Source of the DNA: Vibrio sp. STUT-A11
Lineage (GTDB): Bacteria; Pseudomonadota; Gammaproteobacteria; Enterobacterales; Vibrionaceae
Assembly: GCF_026000435.1 (NCBI RefSeq)
Contig: NZ_AP026763.1
Location: 1,426,001 to 1,490,000 of the forward strand
DNA: 64,000 bases
Direction of reading: 5' to 3'
In this document: positions 45,452 to 53,726 of the stretch, piece by piece
Layout of the letters: every line of letters starts with the position of its first letter
Position numbering within the stretch: the stretch's first letter is position 1
Notes under the pieces: model-generated
The model's database searches: none
What the model was told of the DNA's origin: nothing
The model's input: the letters and a program-made list of their open reading frames with translations, nothing else
Position numbers and translations under genes: made by a program

Positions 45452-46253
45452 ACTGCTGGCTGAATACCATAAAACAGATGAGTGTTTGGTTGGCTATAAC
45501 TTCAATGATGTCTGGGATGTACAGGCTATATGTGAAGCAGCGGAGCGTAAAAATGTTCCGGTTATGTTGATGGCGTACACCAAGGTGGTGGATGCTCTTG
45601 GGTTGGATGTATTGCATGCCATCGTAGCCTGTATGAAAAAGCGTTATTCGGTGCCTGTTTACTTGCATCTTGATCACTGTGATGACATCACCTTGTGCTT
45701 ACAAGCTGTCGATGTTGGTTTTGATTCAGTGATGTTTGACGGCTCACACATGCCGCTAGAAGATAACATAAAGCTCACCAAGCAAGTGGTTGATTATGCG
45801 CATGCTAAGGGTGTGGTTGTTGAGGCTGAGATTGGCAAAATTCGTGGTCGAGGCGTTGATGGTGATGATTACTTAGCGGCGGTCTCTGATGTTGTGCAAC
45901 TTGCTGAGCAAACGGGCGTGGACATGATTGCAGTAGGGATTGGTACGGCTCATGGTCATTATGAGGGTAAGCCAGAGATCAACTTTGACCGTTTGCTTGA
46001 GATCCATAAAGCGGTTGATGTGCCGTTAGTTCTTCATGGCGGAACGGGGATTCCTGAAGAGGATATTCGCCGTTCACTGACTATGGGGATCTGCAAAATT
46101 AACGTGGGTACGGCGATTCACACAGCGTATATGCAGAATTTAGGTCAGCAGATACAGCTCGATGGTTTAGATGCGTATCCGCCATTTACGATTAAAAAGA
46201 TATTGCCGAAAGTAGAAAAAGAAGTGGCTAACTATCTTGAGATGGTGGACTAA
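45435..46253 (+). CDS. Class II (zinc) ketose-phosphate aldolase, FbaA/GatY family
   Basis: The 272-residue class II aldolase has catalytic Asp80 and zinc ligand His81 in VYLHLDHCDD. Further zinc ligands are His173 in GTAHGHYEG and His201 in LVLHGGTGIP. Family members split ketose phosphates into DHAP and an aldehyde (fructose-1,6-bisphosphate, tagatose-1,6-bisphosphate or a ketose-1-phosphate). It overlaps the kinase gene by 17 bases. With no second phosphate likely on its substrate, the aldehyde would be unphosphorylated, which explains the aldehyde dehydrogenase and acid kinase downstream. Confidence 0.88.
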   Translation: MKKLSELLAEYHKTDECLVGYNFNDVWDVQAICEAAERKNVPVMLMAYTKVVDALGLDVLHAIVACMKKRYSVPVYLHLDHCDDITLCLQAVDVGFDSVMFDGSHMPLEDNIKLTKQVVDYAHAKGVVVEAEIGKIRGRGVDGDDYLAAVSDVVQLAEQTGVDMIAVGIGTAHGHYEGKPEINFDRLLEIHKAVDVPLVLHGGTGIPEEDIRRSLTMGICKINVGTAIHTAYMQNLGQQIQLDGLDAYPPFTIKKILPKVEKEVANYLEMVD

Positions 46254-46267
46254 ATAATAACAACAGA

Positions 46268-46288
46268 AGCGCCGCTTAAGGTGGCGCT
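46268..46288. repeat. Intercistronic hairpin
   Basis: AGCGCC and GGCGCT arms around a 9-base loop, just after the aldolase stop. No U-tract; perhaps an mRNA stabiliser that separates the enzyme and transporter genes. Confidence 0.55.
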
Positions 46289-46383
46289 AAATATAACTAG
46301 AACCAGTGAAGAGATGATTTTCAACCACTAGTGCTCATAAGAAACGCAGTGGAATCCAATAACGTGAAAACAAAGGAATTACT

Positions 46384-47979
46384 ATGATTATTCCAATCTC
46401 ATTTGCTTTAGTGACTGGGGCTGTTGCGCTCGGGTCGTGGTATAAAGTTCGAAGTAAAAAACGACAGCAAGAGTCGGCTACGTCCTATTTCTTAGCTGGG
46501 AGGGGCTTAACAGGCGTCTTGATTGCATCGTCATTGATGCTAACGAATCTATCAACAGAGCAACTTGTTGGTCTTAACGCACAAGGGTATACCGCAAATA
46601 TGACGCCGATGGCGTGGGAAGTATGCGCAGCATTAACCCTTGTTGTGGTAGCGCTTTACTTGTTACCCCAATATCTCAGTGGTGGTGTGACAACCATTCC
46701 GGAGTTTATTGAAGTCCGTTTTGGCAAGAGCACTATGTTTTTCTGTACGTTCTTATTTTTATTTGGATATGTGCTGAATTTGTTACCCCCAATTCTTTAC
46801 ACCGGCTCAGTGGCACTGGGGGGTATTTTTGATATATCAGGCATTTTTGAGGTCTCTTACTGGGGCAGTATCTGGATCATGGTGGTCTCTATTGGTCTGG
46901 TGGGTGCGTGTTATGCCGTATTTGGTGGCTTGAAAGCGATTGCCTATTCAGACACCTTTAACGGTATCGGCTTGCTGGTGGGTGGTGTGGTCTTGATCCC
47001 TCTATTTGGTCTATCAGCACTGGGAGAAGGCAGTGTTATCGCGGGTTTTCAATACCTTATGACAGAGCATCCAGAAAAACTCAATGCGATTGGTGGCAAA
47101 GATGATCCGGTGCCTTTCTCAACCTTTTTTACTGGAATGTTGATTCTTAACCTCTTCTACTGGGGAACAAACCAGTCCATCATTCAACGCGCTTTGGGCG
47201 CACAAAACTTAGCGGAAGGTCAGAAAGGGGTGCTTTGGGCTGGCATGTTAAAGCTACTTGGCCCATTTTTCTTGCTGATCCCTGGAATCATTGCCTACGC
47301 AATGTTTGGCCCAGACCTACCAAACGGTGAAGTAGCGTATCCAATGCTCGTACGTGAAGTGTTACCGACACCAATGATTGGCTTCTTCGCTGCCGTTCTT
47401 TTTGGTGCCATTTTAAGCTCGTTCAATAGCGTGCTTCACAGTACATCAACGTTGTTCACGCTCAACGTATACAAACCTTTAATCAATAATAACGCTAATG
47501 ACAGAGATTTGGTTCGTACGGGTAAGATGTTCGGTGCGGTGGTTGGTCTGTTCGCTATCTTTGTCGCTCCATTCATTTACTATGCGCCTAAAGGGTTCTT
47601 CCAATACTTCCAAACCATTAATAGCTTCTATATGGCGCCGATGTTTACCGTGATAGTGGTTGGGTTAGTAACCAATCGTGTTCCAGCTATGGCTGCTAAT
47701 ATCGGTATTGTGGTCTTTATGCTGGCTTATGCGCTGACCAGCTTTGTTTTCCAACCGGATATTCACTTCTTGCACTTAACCGGCATTTTGTTTGTAGCAA
47801 CGTCAATTCTGATGCTCATAATTGGACACTTATTCCCACAAAAAGAGGTGTATGAGCCGGTAGAGAAAGACGAAGTGGAACTGACACCTTGGAAGCACGC
47901 AAAACTGTTTGCTGGTGTGATCTGTATCGGCGTCGTGGCGCTCTATGTGATTTTCTCACCACTGGGTATTGCTCAATAG
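46384..47979 (+). CDS. Sodium:solute symporter (SSS family), probable sugar transporter
   Basis: The 531-residue protein has about fourteen hydrophobic segments and the SSS family marks: SSLMLTNLSTEQLVGLNAQG near the N-terminus, YAVFGGLKAIAYSDTFNG in the middle, and GAILSSFNSVLHSTSTLFTL near residue 350. It is closest in feel to YidK and to Vibrio SglT-type Na+/sugar symporters. In this operon it probably brings in the free sugar that the isomerase uses. Good ribosome-binding site (AAAGGAA). Confidence 0.9.
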   Translation: MIIPISFALVTGAVALGSWYKVRSKKRQQESATSYFLAGRGLTGVLIASSLMLTNLSTEQLVGLNAQGYTANMTPMAWEVCAALTLVVVALYLLPQYLSGGVTTIPEFIEVRFGKSTMFFCTFLFLFGYVLNLLPPILYTGSVALGGIFDISGIFEVSYWGSIWIMVVSIGLVGACYAVFGGLKAIAYSDTFNGIGLLVGGVVLIPLFGLSALGEGSVIAGFQYLMTEHPEKLNAIGGKDDPVPFSTFFTGMLILNLFYWGTNQSIIQRALGAQNLAEGQKGVLWAGMLKLLGPFFLLIPGIIAYAMFGPDLPNGEVAYPMLVREVLPTPMIGFFAAVLFGAILSSFNSVLHSTSTLFTLNVYKPLINNNANDRDLVRTGKMFGAVVGLFAIFVAPFIYYAPKGFFQYFQTINSFYMAPMFTVIVVGLVTNRVPAMAANIGIVVFMLAYALTSFVFQPDIHFLHLTGILFVATSILMLIIGHLFPQKEVYEPVEKDEVELTPWKHAKLFAGVICIGVVALYVIFSPLGIAQ

Positions 47980-48059
47980 ATAGGTTAGGGCCGGCTTACA
48001 TAGTGTGATGCGCTGTCAGCCCTTTATTCTCGCATCAGTCATAGCGTTAAGGATGAAGT

Positions 48060-49262
48060 ATGTACGCAGATATTGGCCGTTATTTAGGGCAGGGTGGCGT
48101 TTGGTTAAAAAACGATGAAGTGACCCTGTTTGTACAAAAATTTGGCGGAATGACACCTGAGTTTTCGATTCAATTGAATGATGGCTTGTCGTCTCGCAGA
48201 GTCAATACACATTGGTTGCCACACTTCAAATCTCCTTTCTCTGGTAAGTTGGATCATCAGTCACAAGAGCAGGTGGACTACTGGTCAGTAGAGCTACTGC
48301 GTCAGGCGGCAGGAACATTCTGTTGCGCGCCCGCGTTTGGTGGTGGCAATCAAGAGATACCAACACATGGGGATACTGCGAACCAAGATTGGCAACTGAC
48401 CTCAGCGCTCTGTATTGATGATGGCACAAGTGAATACAGTCTCGCTCAATGGCAGTTAAAGGGTGGATATAAAGGGCTTGAATACTGTAAAACCGACTAC
48501 CTAAGAAGTGATGACAACAGCCACTATATGGTATTGGAAGTGACTAATCGTTGTGCAGAGAGCATTCCCATTAACCTAGCTTGGCACACGACTTTAGGCT
48601 CACCATTTCTTGAGCGAGGGTGTCGAATATTAGATAACTGTAGCGAGTATCAGGTTGCTCCTTCGGGGACAGAGTTTGACGAAACTACTCAGCTCATACC
48701 AGGCAGCCAGTTCTCGCGTCTTAATCAAGCTCCCAGTTCAAGAAACCACAGCATTGATTGCTCAACAATGATGGGCTATTCGGGGCACGCTGACTTTATT
48801 ACGGCTACCACAACATCTGCTCGCCATATGTGGGCAGCTTGCTACAACCCGTTCATTCAGCTTGTTTATATTTCTGTAATTCCTTTTAATCAATTGGCTA
48901 ACCAAGTGTCACCTTCGTTTATGAATTACTGGATTCATGCGGGTGGTAGAGGCGCGCAGCCTTGGGCAGATTATACCGGAGGTTGTGACCGTAATTATGC
49001 TCTGGGCATGGAGTGCTCTATTGGCGGATCATGCAAAGGGTATGACTGGAGCCTCGAAAATCCGACTGTTTTGGGCAAGCCGACAATGCATCACCTTCCT
49101 GCATACTCGTCGGCTGCCTTTCTTTGTATCAATTCACTGATGAAGCTGCCCGCAGAGGCGGCTATCACATTAACTGAAACTGAGCTGGCTTTGCTCATTG
49201 AGAGTCACATAGAAACGCTAGACCTATCGTTTCAAGGACTTAAGGCATGCCGCCAAGCTTAA
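48060..49262 (+). CDS. Aldose-1-epimerase/mutarotase-fold protein
   Basis: The 400-residue soluble protein has no signal peptide. The pattern of short beta strands, GGGNQEIPTHGDTANQDWQL near residue 100, LEVTNRCAESIPINLAWHTT near residue 165, and a late Glu-containing strand resembles the galactose mutarotase superfamily. The individual family is not one I can name. By position it may handle the anomers of the sugar imported by the symporter 80 bases upstream. Start at ATG 48060 with TTAAGGATG ahead. Confidence 0.6.
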   Translation: MYADIGRYLGQGGVWLKNDEVTLFVQKFGGMTPEFSIQLNDGLSSRRVNTHWLPHFKSPFSGKLDHQSQEQVDYWSVELLRQAAGTFCCAPAFGGGNQEIPTHGDTANQDWQLTSALCIDDGTSEYSLAQWQLKGGYKGLEYCKTDYLRSDDNSHYMVLEVTNRCAESIPINLAWHTTLGSPFLERGCRILDNCSEYQVAPSGTEFDETTQLIPGSQFSRLNQAPSSRNHSIDCSTMMGYSGHADFITATTTSARHMWAACYNPFIQLVYISVIPFNQLANQVSPSFMNYWIHAGGRGAQPWADYTGGCDRNYALGMECSIGGSCKGYDWSLENPTVLGKPTMHHLPAYSSAAFLCINSLMKLPAEAAITLTETELALLIESHIETLDLSFQGLKACRQA

Positions 49263-49287
49263 TCCAATAACACAAGGAGCGTTTGTT

Positions 49288-50766
49288 ATGACAATCCAAT
49301 CGTTACACCCTACAACGTTAGCGTTTTTAGAAACAAAACCACTGCCAATGCTCATCAATGGTGAGTGGAAAACTACCAAGCATACGCTGGGAGTAGAAAA
49401 CCCAGCAACAGGAGCTCAAATAGTACAAGTGTGTTTAGCCGATGCACAAGATGTCGATTCTGCAGTCATGGTGGCAGATAGCGCCTTCCCAGCTTGGGCT
49501 GCGCTTTCACCTGTTGAACGCGCTCTCAGGCTAACCAAGTTAGCAGAGCTGATCAATCGAGACACTCAGGTGCTCGCTGAACTTGAATGTATTGATGTCG
49601 GTAAACCAGTGTCAGCAGCACTGGGGTTTGATGTTCCGTTTGCTGCACAGTGCTTTGAATATTTTGCTCAGATAGCACAAGAGACAGAGTATGAAATCGA
49701 ACTTGGTCTTGAAGTTACTGACAGCCAAACCATCAAACGTCCATACGGTGTGGCGGCGTTCGTCTTCCCTTGGAATTTCCCTTTGACGCTGTGTGCATGG
49801 GGCATTGCACCAGCACTTGCGGCTGGAAATACTGTGGTAATTAAGCCTGCATCCGAAACCCCACTTTCTACATTATATCTTGCCAAGCTATGTGAAGAGG
49901 CAGGGTTTCCTAAAGGTGTCGTAAATATCGTTACAGGGCAGGGGAGTGTCGCGGGTGAGGCGTTAATCAATCATCCTAAGATCAAGCTTATGTCGTTTAC
50001 AGGTTCGACAGAGGTTGGCAAACATGTGGGCGAGGTGTGTGGACGTAACCTTGTTCCAGCTAAGTTAGAACTCGGCGGAAAAGGGGCCGCTGTAGTGTGT
50101 AAAGATGTCAATATTGATGGTGCCGTGGAAGGGCTTACTGGTGCGTTAACTTTGAATGCTGGGCAAGTTTGTTGCACAGCATCTCGCTGGTATATCCATG
50201 AATCTATCTATGATGAATTTGTATCTAAAGCAAAAGCCGCGTTTGAAGCGATTTCAATCGGTAACGGATTGGATTCTGACTCGGTTATGGGGCCGATGTG
50301 TACTCATAAGCAAATGAGTAAAGTTTTGCAGTGTGTCGCTGAAGCACAATCGGCAGGTGCAGAAATTGTCACAGGTGGTGACAGGGTAACTGGTAGTGAG
50401 TTAGTCAAAGGATACTTCATTCTGCCGACATTGCTTGCAGGGAAGGACGATAATCCTTGGGCGCAAGAGGAGATATTTGGTCCAGTCGCATTCTTACTCA
50501 AATTTACCGATGAAGATGAAGTGATTGAACGAGCAAATCGCAATCCATATGGGTTGGCAAATAGCGTTTGGACAACAGACTTGCCAAGAGCTAAAGAGAT
50601 AGCCGTTCGTTTAGTTTCCGGAAACAGTTGGATCAATGCGCACAATGTATTTGAGTATGGCTTGCATTATGGTGCGTGTAACCAGAGTGGTTGTGGCGGT
50701 GGTGTAAATAGCCGAGCAACATTCGAAGGCTACTTGCGACATCAGTCGGTCGCTTCAATTCGATAG
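49288..50766 (+). CDS. NAD(P)-dependent aldehyde dehydrogenase
   Basis: The 492-residue ALDH-superfamily protein has the Rossmann FTGSTEVGKH, the general-base Glu261 in LELGGKG and the nucleophile Cys295 in LNAGQVCCTASR; the length is standard. Near the C-terminus, NSRATFEGYLRHQSVASIR is typical of ALDHs acting on small hydroxyaldehydes. In this operon the obvious substrate is the aldehyde from the aldolase (glyceraldehyde or lactaldehyde). A second possibility is 3,6-anhydro-L-galactose dehydrogenase, needed by the cycloisomerase at 36527 and otherwise missing from the window. Ribosome-binding site AAGGAG. Confidence 0.9.
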   Translation: MTIQSLHPTTLAFLETKPLPMLINGEWKTTKHTLGVENPATGAQIVQVCLADAQDVDSAVMVADSAFPAWAALSPVERALRLTKLAELINRDTQVLAELECIDVGKPVSAALGFDVPFAAQCFEYFAQIAQETEYEIELGLEVTDSQTIKRPYGVAAFVFPWNFPLTLCAWGIAPALAAGNTVVIKPASETPLSTLYLAKLCEEAGFPKGVVNIVTGQGSVAGEALINHPKIKLMSFTGSTEVGKHVGEVCGRNLVPAKLELGGKGAAVVCKDVNIDGAVEGLTGALTLNAGQVCCTASRWYIHESIYDEFVSKAKAAFEAISIGNGLDSDSVMGPMCTHKQMSKVLQCVAEAQSAGAEIVTGGDRVTGSELVKGYFILPTLLAGKDDNPWAQEEIFGPVAFLLKFTDEDEVIERANRNPYGLANSVWTTDLPRAKEIAVRLVSGNSWINAHNVFEYGLHYGACNQSGCGGGVNSRATFEGYLRHQSVASIR

Positions 50767-50775
50767 AGGTAAGGC

Positions 50776-51753
50776 ATGATTTTAGACATATTGAAAAAGC
50801 ACAATGTAGTCTCAAAAGATCATGCCACAGCCACCCCGCTTACTGGTGGGGTGAGCTGTGAGATCTATTTGGTTGAAGACGATAACAGCTGCTTAGTCGT
50901 TAAGCGTGCACTGGAAAAGCTTAAAGTAGAAAAAGAGTGGTTTGCTGATACAAGCCGAAACTTATATGAGCAGCGTTATCTAAAATATGTAGGAGAGCGT
51001 TTCCCTCAATACGTGCCCAAATTACTCCACTCTTTTGAACGCGAGCGCTTGTTTACGATGGAGTATTTTCCTGAGCGTTTCAAAGACTGGAAGAAAGAAC
51101 TCATGCAGGGGGAAGTGCGTGAACGTGTCGCGCAAAGTATCGGCGAAGCACTAGGTTACATTCATGCTGTGAGTTGGCATGATAAACAAGCAGAGGCGCT
51201 ATTTGATTCGGATAGAAACTTCTATCAACTTAGATTAGAACCGTATTTTGAATCGATGGTAGAACAGCATAATGATCTGAAAACGCAGCTGCAGTCTTTG
51301 TGCTTGCAAGTGAGCACCACTAAACACTGCTTAGTACATGGTGATTTTAGCCCTAAGAATATTTTGGTGGCAGAAGATGAGATAAAAATCGTTGATTGCG
51401 AGGTGGCCTGGTATGGCGACCCAGCCTTTGATGTTGCCTTTATGCTTCACCATCTGTTGCTTAAAGCGTTTCATTTTGATCAGGTTCGGTATGTGCATGC
51501 TGCTCAAATCTTTTTGAACGCCTATCAGCAAGCAATAGGAGCTGAGCGTTATACAACCGTTGATGAGTCTAAAGTTGCAAAACTGACAGCGGCGATGATG
51601 CTGGCAAGAGTGGATGGTAAATCCCCAGTAGAGTATCTCTCTTCGCAAGAAAAATCAGAAGTTAGAACCGTACTAAAACCTATGCTTAAACATCAATTTA
51701 CAACCATTGAACGTCTTATCGAAACGCTAGATTTAAGGAGTGATAAGCGATGA
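50776..51753 (+). CDS. APH-fold small-molecule kinase
   Basis: The 325-residue protein has the aminoglycoside-phosphotransferase/choline-kinase fold: Brenner motif LVHGDFSPKNIL (Asp190, Asn195) and the metal motif IVDCEVAWYGDPAFD (Asp207). The family includes kinases of choline, methylthioribose, homoserine and other small hydroxy compounds. Here it is wedged between an aldehyde dehydrogenase and an enolase paralog. It is therefore best read as a hydroxy-acid (glycerate-type) kinase that makes a 2-phosphoglycerate-like substrate. An antibiotic-resistance role is unlikely. The last bases overlap the enolase ATG by 4 bases. Confidence 0.8.
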   Translation: MILDILKKHNVVSKDHATATPLTGGVSCEIYLVEDDNSCLVVKRALEKLKVEKEWFADTSRNLYEQRYLKYVGERFPQYVPKLLHSFERERLFTMEYFPERFKDWKKELMQGEVRERVAQSIGEALGYIHAVSWHDKQAEALFDSDRNFYQLRLEPYFESMVEQHNDLKTQLQSLCLQVSTTKHCLVHGDFSPKNILVAEDEIKIVDCEVAWYGDPAFDVAFMLHHLLLKAFHFDQVRYVHAAQIFLNAYQQAIGAERYTTVDESKVAKLTAAMMLARVDGKSPVEYLSSQEKSEVRTVLKPMLKHQFTTIERLIETLDLRSDKR

Positions 51754-53048
51754 AAATTTTAAACGTTGATGCCTACCAAATTTTTGACTCGCGAGGCCTT
51801 CCAACAGTTGAGGCCGTGGTAGAGCTTGATTCAGGCATATGCGGTGTTGGGCTCGTCCCCTCTGGCGCTTCAACAGGGCAGTTCGAGGCACTTGAGCTAA
51901 GAGATGGTGATAATGCTCGTTTTCAGGGAAAGTCAGTGTATCAAGCGATTGCGAACATCAAGACTGAACTTGCCCCAGCACTTGTTGGAAAGGAGGTTAG
52001 TCAACAAGCCACGCTTGACCAAATTATGTGTGAAGTCGATGGCACAGCAAATAAGTCACGGCTGGGAGCGAATGCCATTCTGGCAGTGTCACTGGCTATA
52101 GCCGATGCCAATGCCAAAGCTCAAGGCTTGCCCCTGTTTAAGACTCTTGCTCCGACTTGTTCAGCTAACCTACTTCCTTTACCAGAAATACAGTTAGTGG
52201 GTGGCGGTGCGCATGCACAATGGCGGACAGATATCCAAGACTTTTTGATCATCGTCAATGGTGCAAAGAGTTACAATGAGACCCTTGAGGTTACTTCAAA
52301 TATCTATCGTACTGCAGAAGGTTTGCTCAAACAGCGAGGGTTGTTAGCGGGTGCTGCGGATGAGGGGGGCTTTTGGCCGACGTTTGATAGTCATGAAGCC
52401 ATTTTTGAGTTTGTTGTTGAAGCGATTAAGCAGGCTGGTTATCAGCCAGGACGTGATGTCTCTATTTCCCTCGATATCGCCGCTAGCGACCTTTACTCTG
52501 ATGGTCGATATCACTTACCACTCGATGGGAAGAGTTACTCTTCTGAAGAGTTTTTGGCGTTGATGCTGGATTGGTGTGAACGTTATCCAGTGCTTTCAAT
52601 TGAAGATCCGTTTGCCGATACGGATTTTGCAGCTTGGAAGGCTTTCACGCGTGAGGTGGGTGATAGAATACAAATTATCGGAGATGATTTATTTACCACA
52701 AATATCTCTAGGATTGAACAAGGAATCACAGAGAAGTTAGCCAACAGTGTGCTTATCAAACCAAATCAGATTGGCACTGTCTCAGAGACGCTAAAAGCGA
52801 TCGAAGTGACGCAGAATGCGGGTTGGTTGCCTGTGGTATCAGCTCGCTCTGGTGAGACTGAAGACTCATTTATCAGTCATTTGGCCGTAGCGACCAATGC
52901 AGGCCAGCTAAAGGTGGGCTCGTTTACTCGTAGTGAACGAATGGTGAAATGGAATGAAGTGATTCGTATTGAACGTGCGTTATCAGGGCACAGTGAGTTT
53001 ATTGGTGGCTCAATCTTTCAACAATTGATACAACTAGAACCCGCCTAA
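51750..53048 (+). CDS. Enolase paralog with altered active site
   Basis: The 432-residue protein aligns from end to end with bacterial enolase. Kept: PSGASTG (37-43), His155, Glu205 (ADEGG), metal ligands Asp242, Glu285 (SIEDPF) and Asp312, the base Lys337 (LIKPNQIG), Arg366-Ser367 and Lys388. Changed: the second acid Glu168 (E. coli) is Asp164 (DIQDFLI), His370 is Ala365 (SARSGETED), and the loop after His155 reads AQWRTD. Normal enolase keeps both changed residues. This is therefore not the housekeeping enzyme but a specialised relative, co-translated with the APH-fold kinase. It probably removes water from a 2-phospho hydroxy acid made by that kinase, giving PEP or an analogue. Confidence 0.88.
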   Translation: MKILNVDAYQIFDSRGLPTVEAVVELDSGICGVGLVPSGASTGQFEALELRDGDNARFQGKSVYQAIANIKTELAPALVGKEVSQQATLDQIMCEVDGTANKSRLGANAILAVSLAIADANAKAQGLPLFKTLAPTCSANLLPLPEIQLVGGGAHAQWRTDIQDFLIIVNGAKSYNETLEVTSNIYRTAEGLLKQRGLLAGAADEGGFWPTFDSHEAIFEFVVEAIKQAGYQPGRDVSISLDIAASDLYSDGRYHLPLDGKSYSSEEFLALMLDWCERYPVLSIEDPFADTDFAAWKAFTREVGDRIQIIGDDLFTTNISRIEQGITEKLANSVLIKPNQIGTVSETLKAIEVTQNAGWLPVVSARSGETEDSFISHLAVATNAGQLKVGSFTRSERMVKWNEVIRIERALSGHSEFIGGSIFQQLIQLEPA

Positions 53049-53074
53049 CGACAATTAATATTCAGAATATGATA

Positions 53075-53105
53075 GCTAGCGATAGATTATCGCTGGCTTT
53101 TTTAC
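53075..53105 (+). terminator. Terminator of the isomerase-enolase operon
   Basis: GCTAGCGAT and ATCGCTGGC arms around AGATT, followed by six T residues; 27 bases after the enolase stop. Confidence 0.85.
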
Positions 53106-53128
53106 GTGTGAAATAGGTAATTAAATCC

Positions 53129-53142
53129 ATTTGTTAACCAAA
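53129..53142. promoter_or_regulatory. UxuR-type box upstream of the GH16 agarase relic
   Basis: ATTTGTTAACCAAA fits ATTGGT-NN-ACCAAT with two mismatches, and has the same left arm as the box before the GH50 gene. It still precedes the dead agarase gene by about 100 bases. Confidence 0.6.
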
Positions 53143-53238
53143 GATCTCATTTTAGTAATCTAATTATGGAATAATGATTTATCTTTAAACTATCTTTGTT
53201 TGCGAGTAACCACTTACTTTTCAAAAATAAACAAAGCA

Positions 53239-53529
53239 ATGAGAATGAAATCGACGACTAAACCCCTAGCACTGCTGCCTATTTTCTTGGTGAGCACTTC
53301 TTTAATGGTAGATGACTGGCGAGATATTCCATTACCAGCCCCGCTAGATGAAGGGCAATCATGGGAACTACAAGAAGCATATTCCGATTAGTTTAACTAC
53401 ATCGGAAAAGGTGATGAGTTTAGTCATAAATGGAATGACACCTACTACAACATTACGTTGCTCATACCCTTAATATGGCGTATGTGCTTTGATGAGTGCC
53501 GACCTACAAGAGCAGCTAAAACCAGTTAA
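53239..53529 (+). pseudogene. GH16 beta-agarase relic (N-terminal part)
   Basis: ATG 53239 opens a signal peptide (KSTTKPLALLPIFLVSTSLM), then DDWRDIPLPAPLDEGQSWEL and QEAYSD. A TAG follows (53389-53391), then FNYIGKGDEFSHKWNDTYYN before the frame loses similarity. This is the opening of secreted GH16 agarases (W-x-IP-x-P..., WELQ.-SD-FNY, ..F..KW.D.Y.N). The catalytic E-x-D-x-x-E region and the rest of the gene are gone. Confidence 0.75.
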
Positions 53530-53726
53530 GCTACAAATTTTGAAGTTTCGTGTCGGTAGACGCGCATGCCAGTCTGAGTATTCTCATATACAGCCAACTC
53601 ATTTAGGTATGACCAAGCATGCACATTAGTTTTAGTCTGAGCAGCTAGTCGCTGGATTACAGTATCGATATTGCGGCCAGCATAGTCTTTAGTTGGTACG
53701 AAGATATTCTTAATTACTGATAGCAT
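53526..53726 (-). CDS. Small conserved-looking protein of unknown function
   Basis: A 66-residue protein with a good ribosome-binding site (AAGGAACCC before ATG 53726). No family recognised. It opens MLSVIKNIFVPTKDY and ends YENTQTGMRVYRHETSKFVA, with no membrane segment. An intact frame, a clear start and an A/T-rich promoter-like region upstream support a real gene. It converges on the agarase relic with a few bases of overlap. 53730-53962 shows no other gene. Confidence 0.5.
   Translation of the reverse strand: MLSVIKNIFVPTKDYAGRNIDTVIQRLAAQTKTNVHAWSYLNELAVYENTQTGMRVYRHETSKFVA

Noticed and set aside
50776..51753. Aminoglycoside-resistance gene
   Set aside because: The APH fold is shared by many metabolic kinases; tight coupling to ALDH and the enolase paralog argues for metabolism.
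51750..53048. Housekeeping enolase (eno)
   Set aside because: Two near-invariant active-site residues are changed and the gene is inside a sugar operon rather than beside pyrG.
23407..53529. GH117 neoagarobiose hydrolase
   Set aside because: Expected for the pathway, but no reading frame here shows a GH117-like five-blade propeller; it must be elsewhere.
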